Shown one piece after another: positions 8,386 through 17,074 of a DNA stretch of 64,000 nucleotides. A model generated the notes under the pieces. It saw nothing but the letters and a program-made list of their open reading frames with translations. It was not told the origin of the DNA and did no database searches. The stretch is from Ignavibacteria bacterium (GTDB lineage Bacteria; Bacteroidota; Ignavibacteria; Kapaibacteriales; Kapaibacteriaceae), in the NCBI GenBank assembly GCA_947495975.1, contig CANMBE010000007.1, positions 1 through 64,000 on the forward strand. Direction: 5' to 3'. A program made the translations under genes and the position numbers. Every line of letters begins with the position of its first letter. Within the stretch, counting starts at the first letter, position 1.

Positions 8386-9177
8386 TTACGCTTCGTCTTC
8401 TTCGTCTGAATCATCAAGTGCATCTAAGCAATCGGACCAGAAAGCCCCTTCGGTAAGTGCTGCTGGATCAATTCGTTCAATGGAACGCTCAAAGGTTTCA
8501 ATGATCGTGTCAACGTCATCACCAGCATCTACTTCCATAACCCGCCATGCTTCTAGGCACAACAAGAAATGGCCAACAGAGCTGTTTACAAATTGTTGCG
8601 CGTAGTAACCCCATTCTTTATCGAGCATAACCACGATGCCATCGGCGCGCTCGTCAATACAAATGGCGTCTTCGTATGAGTTAAATGCAATGCGCCAGAA
8701 GGAGCTAAAGAATTCATCGCTTGTGTCTTCATCATCGCCAGAGGGCAGATCCATGAGCGACAACAAACGAACAGGGTGTTCATCAAACGTTAGCTCTGGT
8801 TCAGCAACTGCAGGAAGTCCGGCGTTGTTGAGCACGTCTAGCGTAGCAGTTGGAACCACCATCTCTGCCGTATGCTCTTTGGACGCTATGCGAAGGGGAG
8901 AACCATTCCATGAGCGCAACAGTACAGAACCAGGTGGCAACGCTTGTGCTTGTACATCGGCTGTAAGCGCACGCAAGAACAATGCAGATGTAAGCGTCAT
9001 GTGCGATAGATACACCGCATCGATATTCTCTTCATTGTCTGGCTCAAGATCTAAAGCATCTGCCGCTTCATCGCGCACATTTGCTAAGAGATCAAGTTGC
9101 TCGTCTGTGAGTTTGCTAAGTGATTCCGGATCTTCTAAAAGATCAGGTAGGCCGAGGGAAGTAAGGAGTGGGTGCAT
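8386..9177 (-). CDS. SUKH-like (SMI1/KNR4-type) acidic protein
   Basis: I use the Met at 9177 (MHPLLTSLGLPD) because the longer frame to 9240 would run 47 bp into the upstream transporter gene on the same strand. The 263-residue product is very acidic, ending in DDSDEEDEA. The segment around 190-225 (IVVMLDKEWGYYAQQFVNSS then FLLCLEAWRVMEV) resembles the conserved core of SUKH-4-type domains, which serve as immunity proteins against contact-dependent toxins or as regulators. No toxin gene is adjacent, so an immunity role is only a suggestion. It follows the EamA gene by 16 bp and may be co-transcribed. Confidence 0.55.
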   Translation of the reverse strand: MHPLLTSLGLPDLLEDPESLSKLTDEQLDLLANVRDEAADALDLEPDNEENIDAVYLSHMTLTSALFLRALTADVQAQALPPGSVLLRSWNGSPLRIASKEHTAEMVVPTATLDVLNNAGLPAVAEPELTFDEHPVRLLSLMDLPSGDDEDTSDEFFSSFWRIAFNSYEDAICIDERADGIVVMLDKEWGYYAQQFVNSSVGHFLLCLEAWRVMEVDAGDDVDTIIETFERSIERIDPAALTEGAFWSDCLDALDDSDEEDEA

Positions 9178-9193
9178 GTGGCAAGTTACGGTC

Positions 9194-10111
9194 TTATCCC
9201 AATAACAACACAATACCCGCAACGGCAACGGCAGCCCCAACTACAGATCTCCAATGCAGGGGCTCTTTGTGTACAATCGTTGCAATACCCATTACAACAA
9301 AGGGAATGAGTGAGAAGATTGTTTGAGCAACGGCAACGTTGAGGCGCGAGGCAGCAACAAGTGAAAGTGTAACGCCGATGATGGGGCCAGCGATTGTGCC
9401 GAGGTACATTGATCGAGCGGCCGTTTTGTCTACAAATGCTTCTCGTAGGGGGCGGTGTGGTGCCCGGCGAATAATATCGAGAAGGTAGGTGGCGGCAAAT
9501 CCAACGCTCATGCGCATGAAGGTGGCAAGAAAAGGTGCTATGTTTCCACCATCCGATTGCAAGCCAATTTTGGCCAGGACAAGTCCGGAGCCTTGGCAAA
9601 TGGAACCGCCGATTGCAAGAAGCACACCTGTTGCGAATGATCCGTAACCGTCATGTTGTACTTCGGTTTTCTCCTCCACGGAACTCATGGCGTACATCAC
9701 GCCGGCAATGGATAGCCCCATACCAATCATACTCCGAACGGAAAGCTCTTCGCCCAGCATAACGTAGGCGGTAATTGCTGCTGCAGCGGGCGCAATGGTG
9801 CTGAGTACACTTTGGCGGCGAGCGCCAAGAATACGCAGAGAGGTAAACCCGAAGAGGTCTCCAAGGGCAAGGCCAACAACTCCACTGATGCCAAGCCACA
9901 TCCACTGATTGATTCCAGTATTGGAGAATAGTTGCCAAGGCCACACCTGCATCGTGATAGAGGCAAGAACAAATGTGGCAACAACGGCAAGAAGCAATCG
10001 AGCACGGTTCAGGAGTCCAGGATCCATACGCCGCGAAGCATTGAGAAACGCAAGCGTTCCAAAGGACCATGAAAACAATGTGCCGCATGCAGCGAGAAAG
10101 CCTATCAGCAT
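9194..10111 (-). CDS. EamA/DMT-family membrane transporter
   Basis: 305 residues with ten predicted hydrophobic helices arranged as two EamA repeats of five, the layout of drug/metabolite exporters. The first repeat starts at MLIGFLAACGTLFSWSFGTL, the second near GSFATGVLLAIGGSICQGSG; each ends with the family's glycine-rich helix (MIGMGLSIAGVMYAM and VVGAAVAVAGIVLLLG). Substrate cannot be told from sequence. It is the first gene of a two-gene minus-strand unit with the SUKH-like gene. Confidence 0.85.
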   Translation of the reverse strand: MLIGFLAACGTLFSWSFGTLAFLNASRRMDPGLLNRARLLLAVVATFVLASITMQVWPWQLFSNTGINQWMWLGISGVVGLALGDLFGFTSLRILGARRQSVLSTIAPAAAAITAYVMLGEELSVRSMIGMGLSIAGVMYAMSSVEEKTEVQHDGYGSFATGVLLAIGGSICQGSGLVLAKIGLQSDGGNIAPFLATFMRMSVGFAATYLLDIIRRAPHRPLREAFVDKTAARSMYLGTIAGPIIGVTLSLVAASRLNVAVAQTIFSLIPFVVMGIATIVHKEPLHWRSVVGAAVAVAGIVLLLG

Positions 10112-10133
10112 AATCTCTCGTTTTTTAGATACG

Positions 10134-10160
10134 AAAAAGGGCGCCCGAGGGCGCCCTTTA
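10134..10160 (-). terminator. Terminator after the COX24-like gene
   Basis: GGGCGCCC-GA-GGGCGCCC at 10139-10156, flanked by AAAAA on the left, which reads TTTTT on the minus strand, directly downstream of the 31-residue gene. It also separates that gene from the EamA transporter. Confidence 0.85.
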
Positions 10161-10164
10161 TTAT

Positions 10165-10260
10165 TTACCTGCTTTTCTTCTTATGGCGATTCTTACGAAG
10201 GCGCTTCTTACGCTTGTGTGTGGCCATCTTATGGCGCTTGCGTTTCTTTCCGCATGGCAT
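10165..10260 (-). CDS. AURKAIP1/COX24-domain small basic protein
   Basis: A 31-residue gene too short for usual ORF cutoffs. The product starts MPCGKKRKRHKMATHKRK and continues with more Lys/Arg to KKKSR; 20 of 31 residues are Lys, Arg or His. This is the pattern of the small COX24/mS38-like proteins found throughout Bacteroidota and relatives, thought to associate with the ribosome (mS38 is a mitoribosomal small-subunit protein). GAGG at 10265-10268, five bases before the ATG, can serve as ribosome binding site. A perfect terminator follows 9 bp after the stop. It stands as its own transcription unit. Confidence 0.85.
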   Translation of the reverse strand: MPCGKKRKRHKMATHKRKKRLRKNRHKKKSR

Positions 10261-10299
10261 GTGAACCTCGTCTTTTACTGTGAAAAATGATGTTTCTTT

Positions 10300-10899
10300 T
10301 TATGTGTTTGATTGTAGTTGTGCGATAGCCATTGCTGCTCTTTTACCCAGGTCCGACGCAGGATCTGTATCCCTGCATCGTGTGAACCATTTCAGTGCTT
10401 CGTCAAACTGCCGGTCCTGTGCGAACATGACTGCCAGATTCAGAAGCGCCGCCTGATTGCGTGGATCTCGTTGAATGATTCCCTCAAGAACCGATTTGCC
10501 TGCGGCTTGTTTGCCTGTCTTGTACAACGAATACGCATAGTCAATACGTATGGCTGCATTTGATGGGTCAATCTCTTTCAGGAACATTTCATAATACCGA
10601 GCTGCTTTGTCAAACTGTTCAAGATCATAGCTGATGTTAGCAGCCGAGATCAACAACATGCTATCGAGTGGCCGTGTTTGAAGGGAGTCTTCTAACGAGG
10701 TCAGCAAACGTGTAAGAGTGGTATTGCGGGATGTGGCGCCTTGCTGACGGCTCCTCTCCGCTGCTCGCTGCTCTGCAAGCCCCTTACCTTTTTCACTATT
10801 GCCCGAGATCATATAACGAGAGATTGCATACGAACCGCCACCTACGAGCAAGACAATTAAAAGGGCAAGAACAATAATGGTTGTTGGACTCTTGCTCAT
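10300..10899 (-). CDS. Membrane-anchored TPR protein
   Basis: 199 residues. An N-terminal membrane helix (about 8-28, TTIIVLALLIVLLVGGGSYA) is followed by a charged linker rich in Arg and Gln, then three or four tetratricopeptide repeats (about 75-195), with signatures such as FDKAARYYEMFLKEIDPSNA, LLNLAVMFAQDRQFDEALKW and the closing DPASDLGKRAAMAIAQL. Likely a cytoplasmic or periplasmic scaffold fixed to the inner membrane; the partner is unknown. The start overlaps the stop of the HU/IHF gene by 4 bp (ATGA), so the two are translationally coupled. Confidence 0.75.
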   Translation of the reverse strand: MSKSPTTIIVLALLIVLLVGGGSYAISRYMISGNSEKGKGLAEQRAAERSRQQGATSRNTTLTRLLTSLEDSLQTRPLDSMLLISAANISYDLEQFDKAARYYEMFLKEIDPSNAAIRIDYAYSLYKTGKQAAGKSVLEGIIQRDPRNQAALLNLAVMFAQDRQFDEALKWFTRCRDTDPASDLGKRAAMAIAQLQSNT

Positions 10900-11216
10900 C
10901 CTTCATCTGTCTTAGCACTCGAGGCTGCTCGAATCTTACCGTGCACCTTCTCTTGAAACTCTGAGCTTACCTTGAAAGCAGGAATAAATCTTTCCTCAAG
11001 GGGCACAGGGTCACCAGTTCTAGGATTACGAGCCATGCGTGGTTTGCGGCTTTTCACACTAAAAACGCCGAATCCTCGAAGTTCAATCCGATTGCCCGAT
11101 GCCAAAGCATCAATGATGCTTAGAAGAAACCCATCTACAACCGCCTTCGTCTCAAGCTTTGTGAGCCCGGTTTCGCTGGCGATCTTATCGACGATGTCTG
11201 CTTTGGTGACGTTCAA
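10896..11216 (-). CDS. HU/IHF-family DNA-binding protein
   Basis: Nucleoid protein that bends DNA. I choose the TTG at 11216 (protein MNVTKADIVDKIASETGL) because AGAGG lies 5 bp upstream and it gives 106 residues, close to the family's 90-105; the longer frame to 11330 adds an unrelated 38-residue leader that runs through the promoter region. The core has the HU signature: TKAVVDGFL-type helix, then IELRGFGVFSVKSRKPRMAR, the DNA-clamping arm with NPRTGDPV, and IPAFKVSSEFQEKV. RGFGVF with NPRTG places it in the HU/IHF group, but alpha, beta or IHF status cannot be assigned. Confidence 0.88.
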   Translation of the reverse strand: MNVTKADIVDKIASETGLTKLETKAVVDGFLLSIIDALASGNRIELRGFGVFSVKSRKPRMARNPRTGDPVPLEERFIPAFKVSSEFQEKVHGKIRAASSAKTDEG

Positions 11217-11359
11217 CACAGCCTCTTGATCAGCGATACAATACTCGGGACGAATTTGCGTACTCAGAAAGATGGAATGCACCTCGTACGCATGGAGGGC
11301 AAACATACGAAAGCCCCTTATTCTGCACAAACTTAGCCACGAGCAACGCCATCAATTCC

Positions 11360-11367
11360 TATCTTTG
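11360..11367 (+). promoter_or_regulatory. -7 element TATCTTTG of the uppS-bamA-lpx operon
   Basis: Perfect TAnnTTTG box. It overlaps the first possible GTG codon of the uppS frame (11367), so that codon would be untranscribed; transcription from about 11374 leaves AGGAG at 11384-11388 and GTG at 11394 as the true start. Confidence 0.6.
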
Positions 11368-11393
11368 TGGCTTCGAAAACTACAGGAGCAAGA

Positions 11394-12230
11394 GTGACTT
11401 GGTCTGAAGAGCTGGCCTCCTCGGAAAATCGTCATATACAGCAGATGCTGCGCAACACGGGTAAAATGCCGCGCCATGTGGCCATCATAATGGATGGCAA
11501 TGGCAGGTGGGCCCAGGAGCGGGGCCGATTGCGTATTGATGGTCATAAGGAGGGCATGGAAAGCGTCCGGGCGGCGGTGAAAACTTCATCGCAGCTGGGG
11601 ATCAAGTACCTTACCCTCTATGCTTTTTCTATCGAAAACTGGAAAAGACCCGTCCCTGAAGTGCGGTTTCTGATGTCGTTGTTGGAATCGTATCTGCGCA
11701 AAGAAGTGGATGAGCTGCATGATAATGGCGTACGTATTAAAACAATCGGCAAGACAAACGCGCTTCCAAAAGCTGTGCAACGCGTGCTTCAGGAAGCAAT
11801 CAACCGCACGTCAATGAATGAAGGTCTTACGCTGACTCTTGCGCTGAGCTATGGATCTCGGTGGGACATCCTTCGGGCTATGCAGGTCCTGGCGATGGAC
11901 ATTCGCCGCGGTACGCTTTCGCCAGAGGACCTCACAGAAGAGATGGTTTCTTCCTATTTGCAAACGTCATTCATGCCAGATCCGGATCTCATCATTCGCA
12001 CAAGTGGTGAAGTGCGCCTGAGCAATTTTCTTTTGTGGGAAGCTGCATATTCAGAACTCTATATTACCGAAGGCCTCTGGCCCGACTTTAGGAGTGCAGA
12101 GCTTTATCGTGCACTTACTGACTACGTTATGCGCGAGCGTCGCTTCGGGAAAATCTCAGCACAAGTACGCTCAGATTCTTCCGCTACCACCACCTCTACC
12201 CTCGAACGGATATTGAATGCGCTCAAGTAG
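11394..12230 (+). CDS. uppS: Isoprenyl transferase (undecaprenyl diphosphate synthase)
   Basis: Condenses isopentenyl diphosphate onto farnesyl diphosphate to make the C55 carrier for peptidoglycan and LPS. Start set at GTG 11394: it has AGGAG 5 bp upstream and lies just downstream of the -7 box, while the earlier GTG at 11367 falls inside that box. 278 residues. The signature HVAIIMDGNGRWAQERG near residue 30 carries the catalytic Asp and phosphate-binding residues; YLTLYAFSIENWKRP and the C-terminal DLIIRTSGEVRLSNFLLW are conserved too (family usually has SNFLLWQ; here it is followed by EAAYSEL). First gene of the envelope operon; its end overlaps bamA by 14 bp. Confidence 0.93.
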   Translation: MTWSEELASSENRHIQQMLRNTGKMPRHVAIIMDGNGRWAQERGRLRIDGHKEGMESVRAAVKTSSQLGIKYLTLYAFSIENWKRPVPEVRFLMSLLESYLRKEVDELHDNGVRIKTIGKTNALPKAVQRVLQEAINRTSMNEGLTLTLALSYGSRWDILRAMQVLAMDIRRGTLSPEDLTEEMVSSYLQTSFMPDPDLIIRTSGEVRLSNFLLWEAAYSELYITEGLWPDFRSAELYRALTDYVMRERRFGKISAQVRSDSSATTTSTLERILNALK

Positions 12231-14580
12231 GGGGCTAATTGTGCTCTTCGCACTGCTGGTTTTGGTTGCGCCCTTGGCTGCTCAGCAACAACCAGCACCA
12301 CGGTATCCAATTATTGCCGGTATCACGGTGGAGGGTCTCACTGAAGGTGCAGACATGCAGACCGTGATATCATATTCGGGACTGCGCGTTGGTGCCGAAG
12401 CTCGTCCAGATGAACTGGTTATGGCAGTGCGGAACCTGTGGAATCGCCGCACATTTAAAGACGTTCGCATCGTGCGCGAGCGAGAAACGGCGCTCGGAGT
12501 TTTTCTTGTGATACGCGTAACGCAGATGCCACGCCTTCGCAACATCACTGTTGTTGGCAATGACCAACTTTCAGTGGATGAGATCTTAAAAGGTGCAGAC
12601 CGGCGGTCCGGTGATATTATCTCGGCCTACGATGAATACCTGGTGCGCCAGTCAATAAAGAAGCTGTACACAAAGGAAGGTCTGCTCTTTGCAAAGCTGC
12701 AGACAAAGCTCATATCAGCCGACTCGTTAAACTTCTTTGACTTGGAAATCACGGTTATTGAAGGGGCTGAGTTCTACGTTGATTCTATTACTGTGGAAGG
12801 CAATGTCCTTTTCACTGATGAAGAGATCGTTGATGCTTTTGAGGACACACAAACGAAACGATGGTTTGAAGTGTGGAAGTCATCCAAGTTTGATGTTGAT
12901 AAATACGAAGAAGACAAAAAGAAACTTAAAGAATGGTTCCTCGATCATGGCCTCTTAGATGCTGAACTTCTGAGTGATTCTGTCATCTATAACGAAGAAA
13001 AAAATACAGTTTCGATTGTTCTGAAAATCGTGGAAGGTAAGCCAGTTTTTGTGCGAACTGTACAATTCGCAGGCAATACGATCTACCCCGAAAAAATGCT
13101 CCTTGGACGCTTGCGAGTTGAACAAGGCGAAATCTATAATCAGAAGAAATTCTCTGACAATCTTTATGTAAACCAAGAACAAACAGACGTTACATCGCTC
13201 TATGCAGACAATGGTTATTTAGGTGCACGCATTGAGCCTGAGTTTGTTCGCATTGGCGCAGATAGTGTAGACATTATGATCCGCATTGTTGAAGGCCAAC
13301 AATACACGATTCGTCGTGTAGAGATTGTTGGTAATACAAAAACCAGAGACCGAGTCATTCGTCGCGAACTCTTTTTTAGACCAGGAGATTATTTTAATCG
13401 CTCTGCGATTATCAGAAGCATCAGAGGTCTTGGTGTATTGAACTTCTTTAATCCTGAGACGCTAAAGCCAGAAATAATACCGGTTGACAAAACAAAGGTT
13501 GATGTGCAGATGAAGGTAGAAGAGAGATCTACTGACACCTTTAATGCATCTGTTGGATTTGCAGGGGCCTTTGGTCTTACGGGGTCAGTTGGTGTAACGC
13601 TTAACAACTTTGATATCAGCGAACCGTTTCGTGGTGGAGCCGGGCAAGTGCTTTCGTTTCAATGGGAGTTCGGTCAAGCATCTCGCCTTCAGACATTCCA
13701 GATATCGTTCACGGAACCGTGGCTGTTTGGTGAACCAACGTCAGTTGGTTTTAATCTCTACGATACAAGACAGAACTTCAACATCTCTGTGCGGCGTACT
13801 GGTGGACAGATGAACGTTGGCCGCAGATTCCGATTCCCAGACGATTTCTTTCGTGGTGACTGGAGCTTGGCCTTTGAGCGCATCGAGTCTAATACGGCAT
13901 CTTTCTTTTCGCGTGCCGGGATTAACACCGCAATGACGTTATCTCAAACGATCTCTCGCACCAGTTACGATAATATTGTCTTTCCTACCTCGGGCTCGCG
14001 TTTTGCGCTTTCACTGCGTACCGCTCTTGGGGCCCTTGGGCTTGGCAGCACTGACTTTGGTAAGGTTGGTTTTACCTTCGACATGGTGAATCCTCTGTTT
14101 TCGATTAACGGCTACCCCCGCCTTGTGATGTTCCTTGGCACCGAGCTTGGCTTTGTAGATGGGTTTAAGCAGGATACCACGATGCCCCCTCAAGAGTTGT
14201 TTTACATGGGCGGTAACGGATTAGGGGGCTTTGCAATTACGCCTCTGCGTGGATACCGCGATAACTCCATTGGTCTGCTTTCTTCCACCGGACAAAATCT
14301 GGGTGGGCGCGTTCAAGCACGATTTGTTGCCGAGCTTCGTTTCGCACTTGCGCTCAGCCCCTTCCCAATCTATTTGCTTAGTTTTGCAGAAGCAGGAAAC
14401 GTTTGGGCCAACCTCGCTACGGCAGACCCATTTGGGCTCAATCGTGCGGCTGGATTTGGTATGCGTCTCCTTCTGCAGCCAATTGGTTTGTTGGGATTTG
14501 ACGTTGGCTATGGTTTTGATCCAGATCCGGCAACGGGTCAAACATCTGGCTGGAAATTCCACTTTCAATTTGGTAGATGA
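12217..14580 (+). CDS. bamA: Outer membrane protein assembly factor BamA
   Basis: Central component of the beta-barrel assembly machine in the outer membrane. 787 residues, within the family's usual range. Signal peptide MRSSRGLIVLFALLVLVAPLAA is cut before QQQP. Five POTRA domains span about 30-440; recurring starts are visible (ITVVGNDQLSVDEIL, ITVEGNVLFTDEEIV, VQFAGNTIYPEKMLL, VEIVGNTKTRDRVIR). The barrel (about 450-787) begins near STDTFNASVGFAG and includes GGNGLGGFAITPLRGYRD, corresponding to the L6 region (canonical VRGF replaced by LRGY). It overlaps uppS and is followed at 22 bp by an OmpH chaperone gene, the classical bamA-skp-lpxD order. Confidence 0.94.
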   Translation: MRSSRGLIVLFALLVLVAPLAAQQQPAPRYPIIAGITVEGLTEGADMQTVISYSGLRVGAEARPDELVMAVRNLWNRRTFKDVRIVRERETALGVFLVIRVTQMPRLRNITVVGNDQLSVDEILKGADRRSGDIISAYDEYLVRQSIKKLYTKEGLLFAKLQTKLISADSLNFFDLEITVIEGAEFYVDSITVEGNVLFTDEEIVDAFEDTQTKRWFEVWKSSKFDVDKYEEDKKKLKEWFLDHGLLDAELLSDSVIYNEEKNTVSIVLKIVEGKPVFVRTVQFAGNTIYPEKMLLGRLRVEQGEIYNQKKFSDNLYVNQEQTDVTSLYADNGYLGARIEPEFVRIGADSVDIMIRIVEGQQYTIRRVEIVGNTKTRDRVIRRELFFRPGDYFNRSAIIRSIRGLGVLNFFNPETLKPEIIPVDKTKVDVQMKVEERSTDTFNASVGFAGAFGLTGSVGVTLNNFDISEPFRGGAGQVLSFQWEFGQASRLQTFQISFTEPWLFGEPTSVGFNLYDTRQNFNISVRRTGGQMNVGRRFRFPDDFFRGDWSLAFERIESNTASFFSRAGINTAMTLSQTISRTSYDNIVFPTSGSRFALSLRTALGALGLGSTDFGKVGFTFDMVNPLFSINGYPRLVMFLGTELGFVDGFKQDTTMPPQELFYMGGNGLGGFAITPLRGYRDNSIGLLSSTGQNLGGRVQARFVAELRFALALSPFPIYLLSFAEAGNVWANLATADPFGLNRAAGFGMRLLLQPIGLLGFDVGYGFDPDPATGQTSGWKFHFQFGR

Positions 14581-14601
14581 ACCAACTTTTTCACATCAGA
14601 C

Positions 14602-15162
14602 ATGAACTCAATGCTGTTATCACGAATGGATTTATCTATGCTGCAACGCCTTAGTGCAATTATCGTAGTGACCTTTATCGCGTGTACGTTCGCAAGCGCG
14701 CAGACGCTTAAGGTTGGAGTAGTCAATGCCGAAGTCATTCTGAAGGAACTTCCGGAAGCACTTGCTGCAAGCAAGACGATTGAAGAAGCCGGTCTAAAAA
14801 TTCGAGACACGCTCCAATTGATGCAGAAGGACTTTGAAGGAAGAATCGAAGCCTATCGCAAGCAAGAAGCCATGATGACGGCTGAAGGCAAACGCAAGGA
14901 AGAAGAATCGCTCAATGCACTGCGTACGCGATTCCTGCAGTATCAAGAAGAAAAACTTGGCAACACGGGTGAAATCGCTCGAATGCGAGAAGGACTCCTT
15001 CAGCCAATTCGTCTCAAGGTTAATGATGCTATTGCTGCGGTAGCGAAGGAAGAAAAAATCAATCTCGTACTTGATAAGGTTGCTGGACTCGTTTTGTATA
15101 ACGAGGAAAAGGCAGACATCACGTACAAGGTGCTCGATCGCATGAAGCGTGGTAGTAATTGA
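14602..15162 (+). CDS. Periplasmic chaperone OmpH/Skp-like (first copy)
   Basis: 186 residues from the first ATG; the ATG at 14638 (MLQRLSAIIVVTFIACTF) is an equally good start because it gives a standard signal peptide without a 12-residue leader. Mature protein begins QTLKVGVVNAEVIL, the beta strand of the Skp/OmpH body, followed by two long charged helices (about 60-140: LQLMQKDFEGRIEAYRKQEA onward) that form the grasping tentacles, and a return strand at INLVLDKVAGLVLYNEE. Skp-type chaperones hold unfolded outer membrane proteins for BamA, which is encoded just upstream. Confidence 0.85.
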   Translation: MNSMLLSRMDLSMLQRLSAIIVVTFIACTFASAQTLKVGVVNAEVILKELPEALAASKTIEEAGLKIRDTLQLMQKDFEGRIEAYRKQEAMMTAEGKRKEEESLNALRTRFLQYQEEKLGNTGEIARMREGLLQPIRLKVNDAIAAVAKEEKINLVLDKVAGLVLYNEEKADITYKVLDRMKRGSN

Positions 15163-15212
15163 TCAACTGGCCTCTGTGAATTGATCCGCTCTTTTACACT
15201 GGGATTACATCA

Positions 15213-16022
15213 ATGTTGAAGTGGATCATTTTGTCCATCGTACTCAGTCTGCTCACTTTCGCGCAGACTGCATCCGCACAAAAAATCGGATACGTGTCTA
15301 CTGATGCGATTCGAGCGCAATACGAATCAAACAAACAGGCTGTTGAAAGACTCAATGCATATGTTGACGAGTGGAAGGCAGAACTTGCTCAACGGCAATT
15401 GGATATTGATGAACTCGAAATTGAGATCAAAAAAAATCGACTTGTTTGGACTGATCAAGAGCGTCAAACAAAAGAAAAAGATGTAGAAGAAAAGCGCAGA
15501 GATCGTGATCAATTTGCCCGGATGAAGTTTGAGCCAGGGGGCGAGCACGACCAAAATGCCGAGTCGCTTTTTAAAGCGGTGTGGAGTAAAATATACCTTG
15601 CTGTGCAAAAGGTGAGTGCTGCTGAAGGGTATGATATTGTGTGGGATAAGAGTGTTCAGCCCCTTGTCTATGTGAATGCCAAGTATGACGTTACGGCCAA
15701 GGTGATGAAGGAACTAGGCATTGATGCTGATGAACTCGAGCGCAAGCAGAAAGAAGTTGTAGATTCAGACCCTCGCAACAAGCGTGTGGATGAACCGCGC
15801 AAGCGCAAATCTCGTAGTAAGGTAGCCGATACTACAGTGGCTCAACCGCCGATTACAACCGATACGAATGACACACGTAGTCCAGTAATCATGCCTGATG
15901 GTCTCATGCCAAATGGCCTTCCACCGAATGGCGAAATGCCGGGTGGCGGACCTGGGAGAAACATGCCACCGTCACTACCTTTACCATCGGACACCACCAA
16001 GAAGGAAGACGTCCCACGATGA
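15213..16022 (+). CDS. OmpH/Skp-like chaperone with Pro/Gly/Asn-rich tail (second copy)
   Basis: 269 residues. Signal peptide MLKWIILSIVLSLLTFAQTASA, then QKIGYVSTDAIRAQYE, the Skp core strand, helical tentacles (about 45-110) and closing strand YDIVWDKSVQPLVYVN. After residue 180 comes a tail absent from the first copy: a basic patch (KRVDEPRKRKSRSK) then a low-complexity run of MPDGLMPNGLPPNGEMPGG type to the C terminus. The tail may be a flexible tether or interaction arm; this is inference. It overlaps lpxD by 4 bp (ATGA). Tandem ompH copies next to bamA are common in Bacteroidota; the tail is the unusual part. Confidence 0.82.
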   Translation: MLKWIILSIVLSLLTFAQTASAQKIGYVSTDAIRAQYESNKQAVERLNAYVDEWKAELAQRQLDIDELEIEIKKNRLVWTDQERQTKEKDVEEKRRDRDQFARMKFEPGGEHDQNAESLFKAVWSKIYLAVQKVSAAEGYDIVWDKSVQPLVYVNAKYDVTAKVMKELGIDADELERKQKEVVDSDPRNKRVDEPRKRKSRSKVADTTVAQPPITTDTNDTRSPVIMPDGLMPNGLPPNGEMPGGGPGRNMPPSLPLPSDTTKKEDVPR

Positions 16023-17074
16023 GCACTGCGTTATCGTACACGGTTGAAGAACTTGCGCATCGCGTTGGTGGTGTGGCAAGGGGAGACGTGTCTTGCATCG
16101 TAGGTGGTGTTCATCGCATAGAAGATGCAGCCAGCGGAGATATAACGTTTGTTGCCAGTGATGCCTACCAAAAATTTCTTGCCATCACTCATGCATCGTG
16201 TGTACTGGTTCGTGAGATTCATTCTGCCGCTGTATCATCGGCGTCACATATCGTGGTTGACGATCCACACCGGGCATTTGTACAGGTGATGCAGGCCTTC
16301 TTTCCGTCGCAACACATGCCACAGGGTGTGCGCGCAGCAACGGCAACGATAGATTCATCGGCTTCTATCCATGCAACGGCATCCATCGGACCTGGATGCG
16401 TTATTGGTGCGTCATGTGAAATTGGCCCAAACGTGCAGTTAGTTGCAAATGTTGTGTTGTACCCAGATACGCGCATTGGCGCAGACACTATCATCCATGC
16501 TAACGTAGTGTGCTACGCATCCACGTCCATAGGGCAGCGCTGCATCATCCATGCTGGTGCCGTGATAGGTGCAGATGGATATGGATTCCTTGAAGATCCC
16601 GATAAGTCTTTTGTGAAAATCCCTCAAGTGGGATGTGTAAGAATTGGTCATGACGTAGAGATCGGTGCAAACACAACGATTGACCGTGCAGCAGTAGGGG
16701 AGACAGTGATTGAGGATGGCGTAAAGCTCGATAACCTTGTCCACATCGCACATGGAGTGCATGTAGGAGCTCATACGGCAATCGCTGCCCAAACTGGTGT
16801 TTCTGGCAGTACCATTCTTGGAAAACGTAATAGATTAGCGGGTCAGGTTGGAATTGTTGGGCATATTCAGACTACAGATGATGTAGTTATCTATGCTCAA
16901 TCAGGCGTGGGTAAGAATGTAACTCAGCCCGGAATTTATTTTGGGTCACCAATCAAAGAACATCTCACAGCATTACGCATTGAAGCCGCTGTTCGGCAGT
17001 TGCCAACAGCATTGCAAGAGTTGCGCGACCTCAAGCGTGAAGTAGAAGAACTGATCAACGCTCAAGACTCATGA
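16019..17074 (+). CDS. lpxD: UDP-3-O-acyl-glucosamine N-acyltransferase
   Basis: Third step of lipid A synthesis: transfers a 3-hydroxyacyl chain from ACP to the free amine of UDP-3-O-acyl-glucosamine. 351 residues. N-terminal uridine-binding domain (about 1-105, with ASGDITFVASDAYQKFL), then a left-handed beta helix made of hexapeptide repeats (about 110-300; e.g. IGPGCVIGASCEIGPNV) and a C-terminal helix. HGVHVGAHTAIAAQTGVSGS includes the region of the catalytic His and the conserved IAAQTGVSGS loop. ATGA overlaps link it to the ompH gene upstream and lpxC-fabZ downstream. Confidence 0.95.
   Translation: MSTALSYTVEELAHRVGGVARGDVSCIVGGVHRIEDAASGDITFVASDAYQKFLAITHASCVLVREIHSAAVSSASHIVVDDPHRAFVQVMQAFFPSQHMPQGVRAATATIDSSASIHATASIGPGCVIGASCEIGPNVQLVANVVLYPDTRIGADTIIHANVVCYASTSIGQRCIIHAGAVIGADGYGFLEDPDKSFVKIPQVGCVRIGHDVEIGANTTIDRAAVGETVIEDGVKLDNLVHIAHGVHVGAHTAIAAQTGVSGSTILGKRNRLAGQVGIVGHIQTTDDVVIYAQSGVGKNVTQPGIYFGSPIKEHLTALRIEAAVRQLPTALQELRDLKREVEELINAQDS

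Noticed and set aside
11367-11393. GTG at 11367 as uppS start
   Set aside because: It overlaps the -7 box TATCTTTG; GTG 11394 has AGGAG at the right distance.
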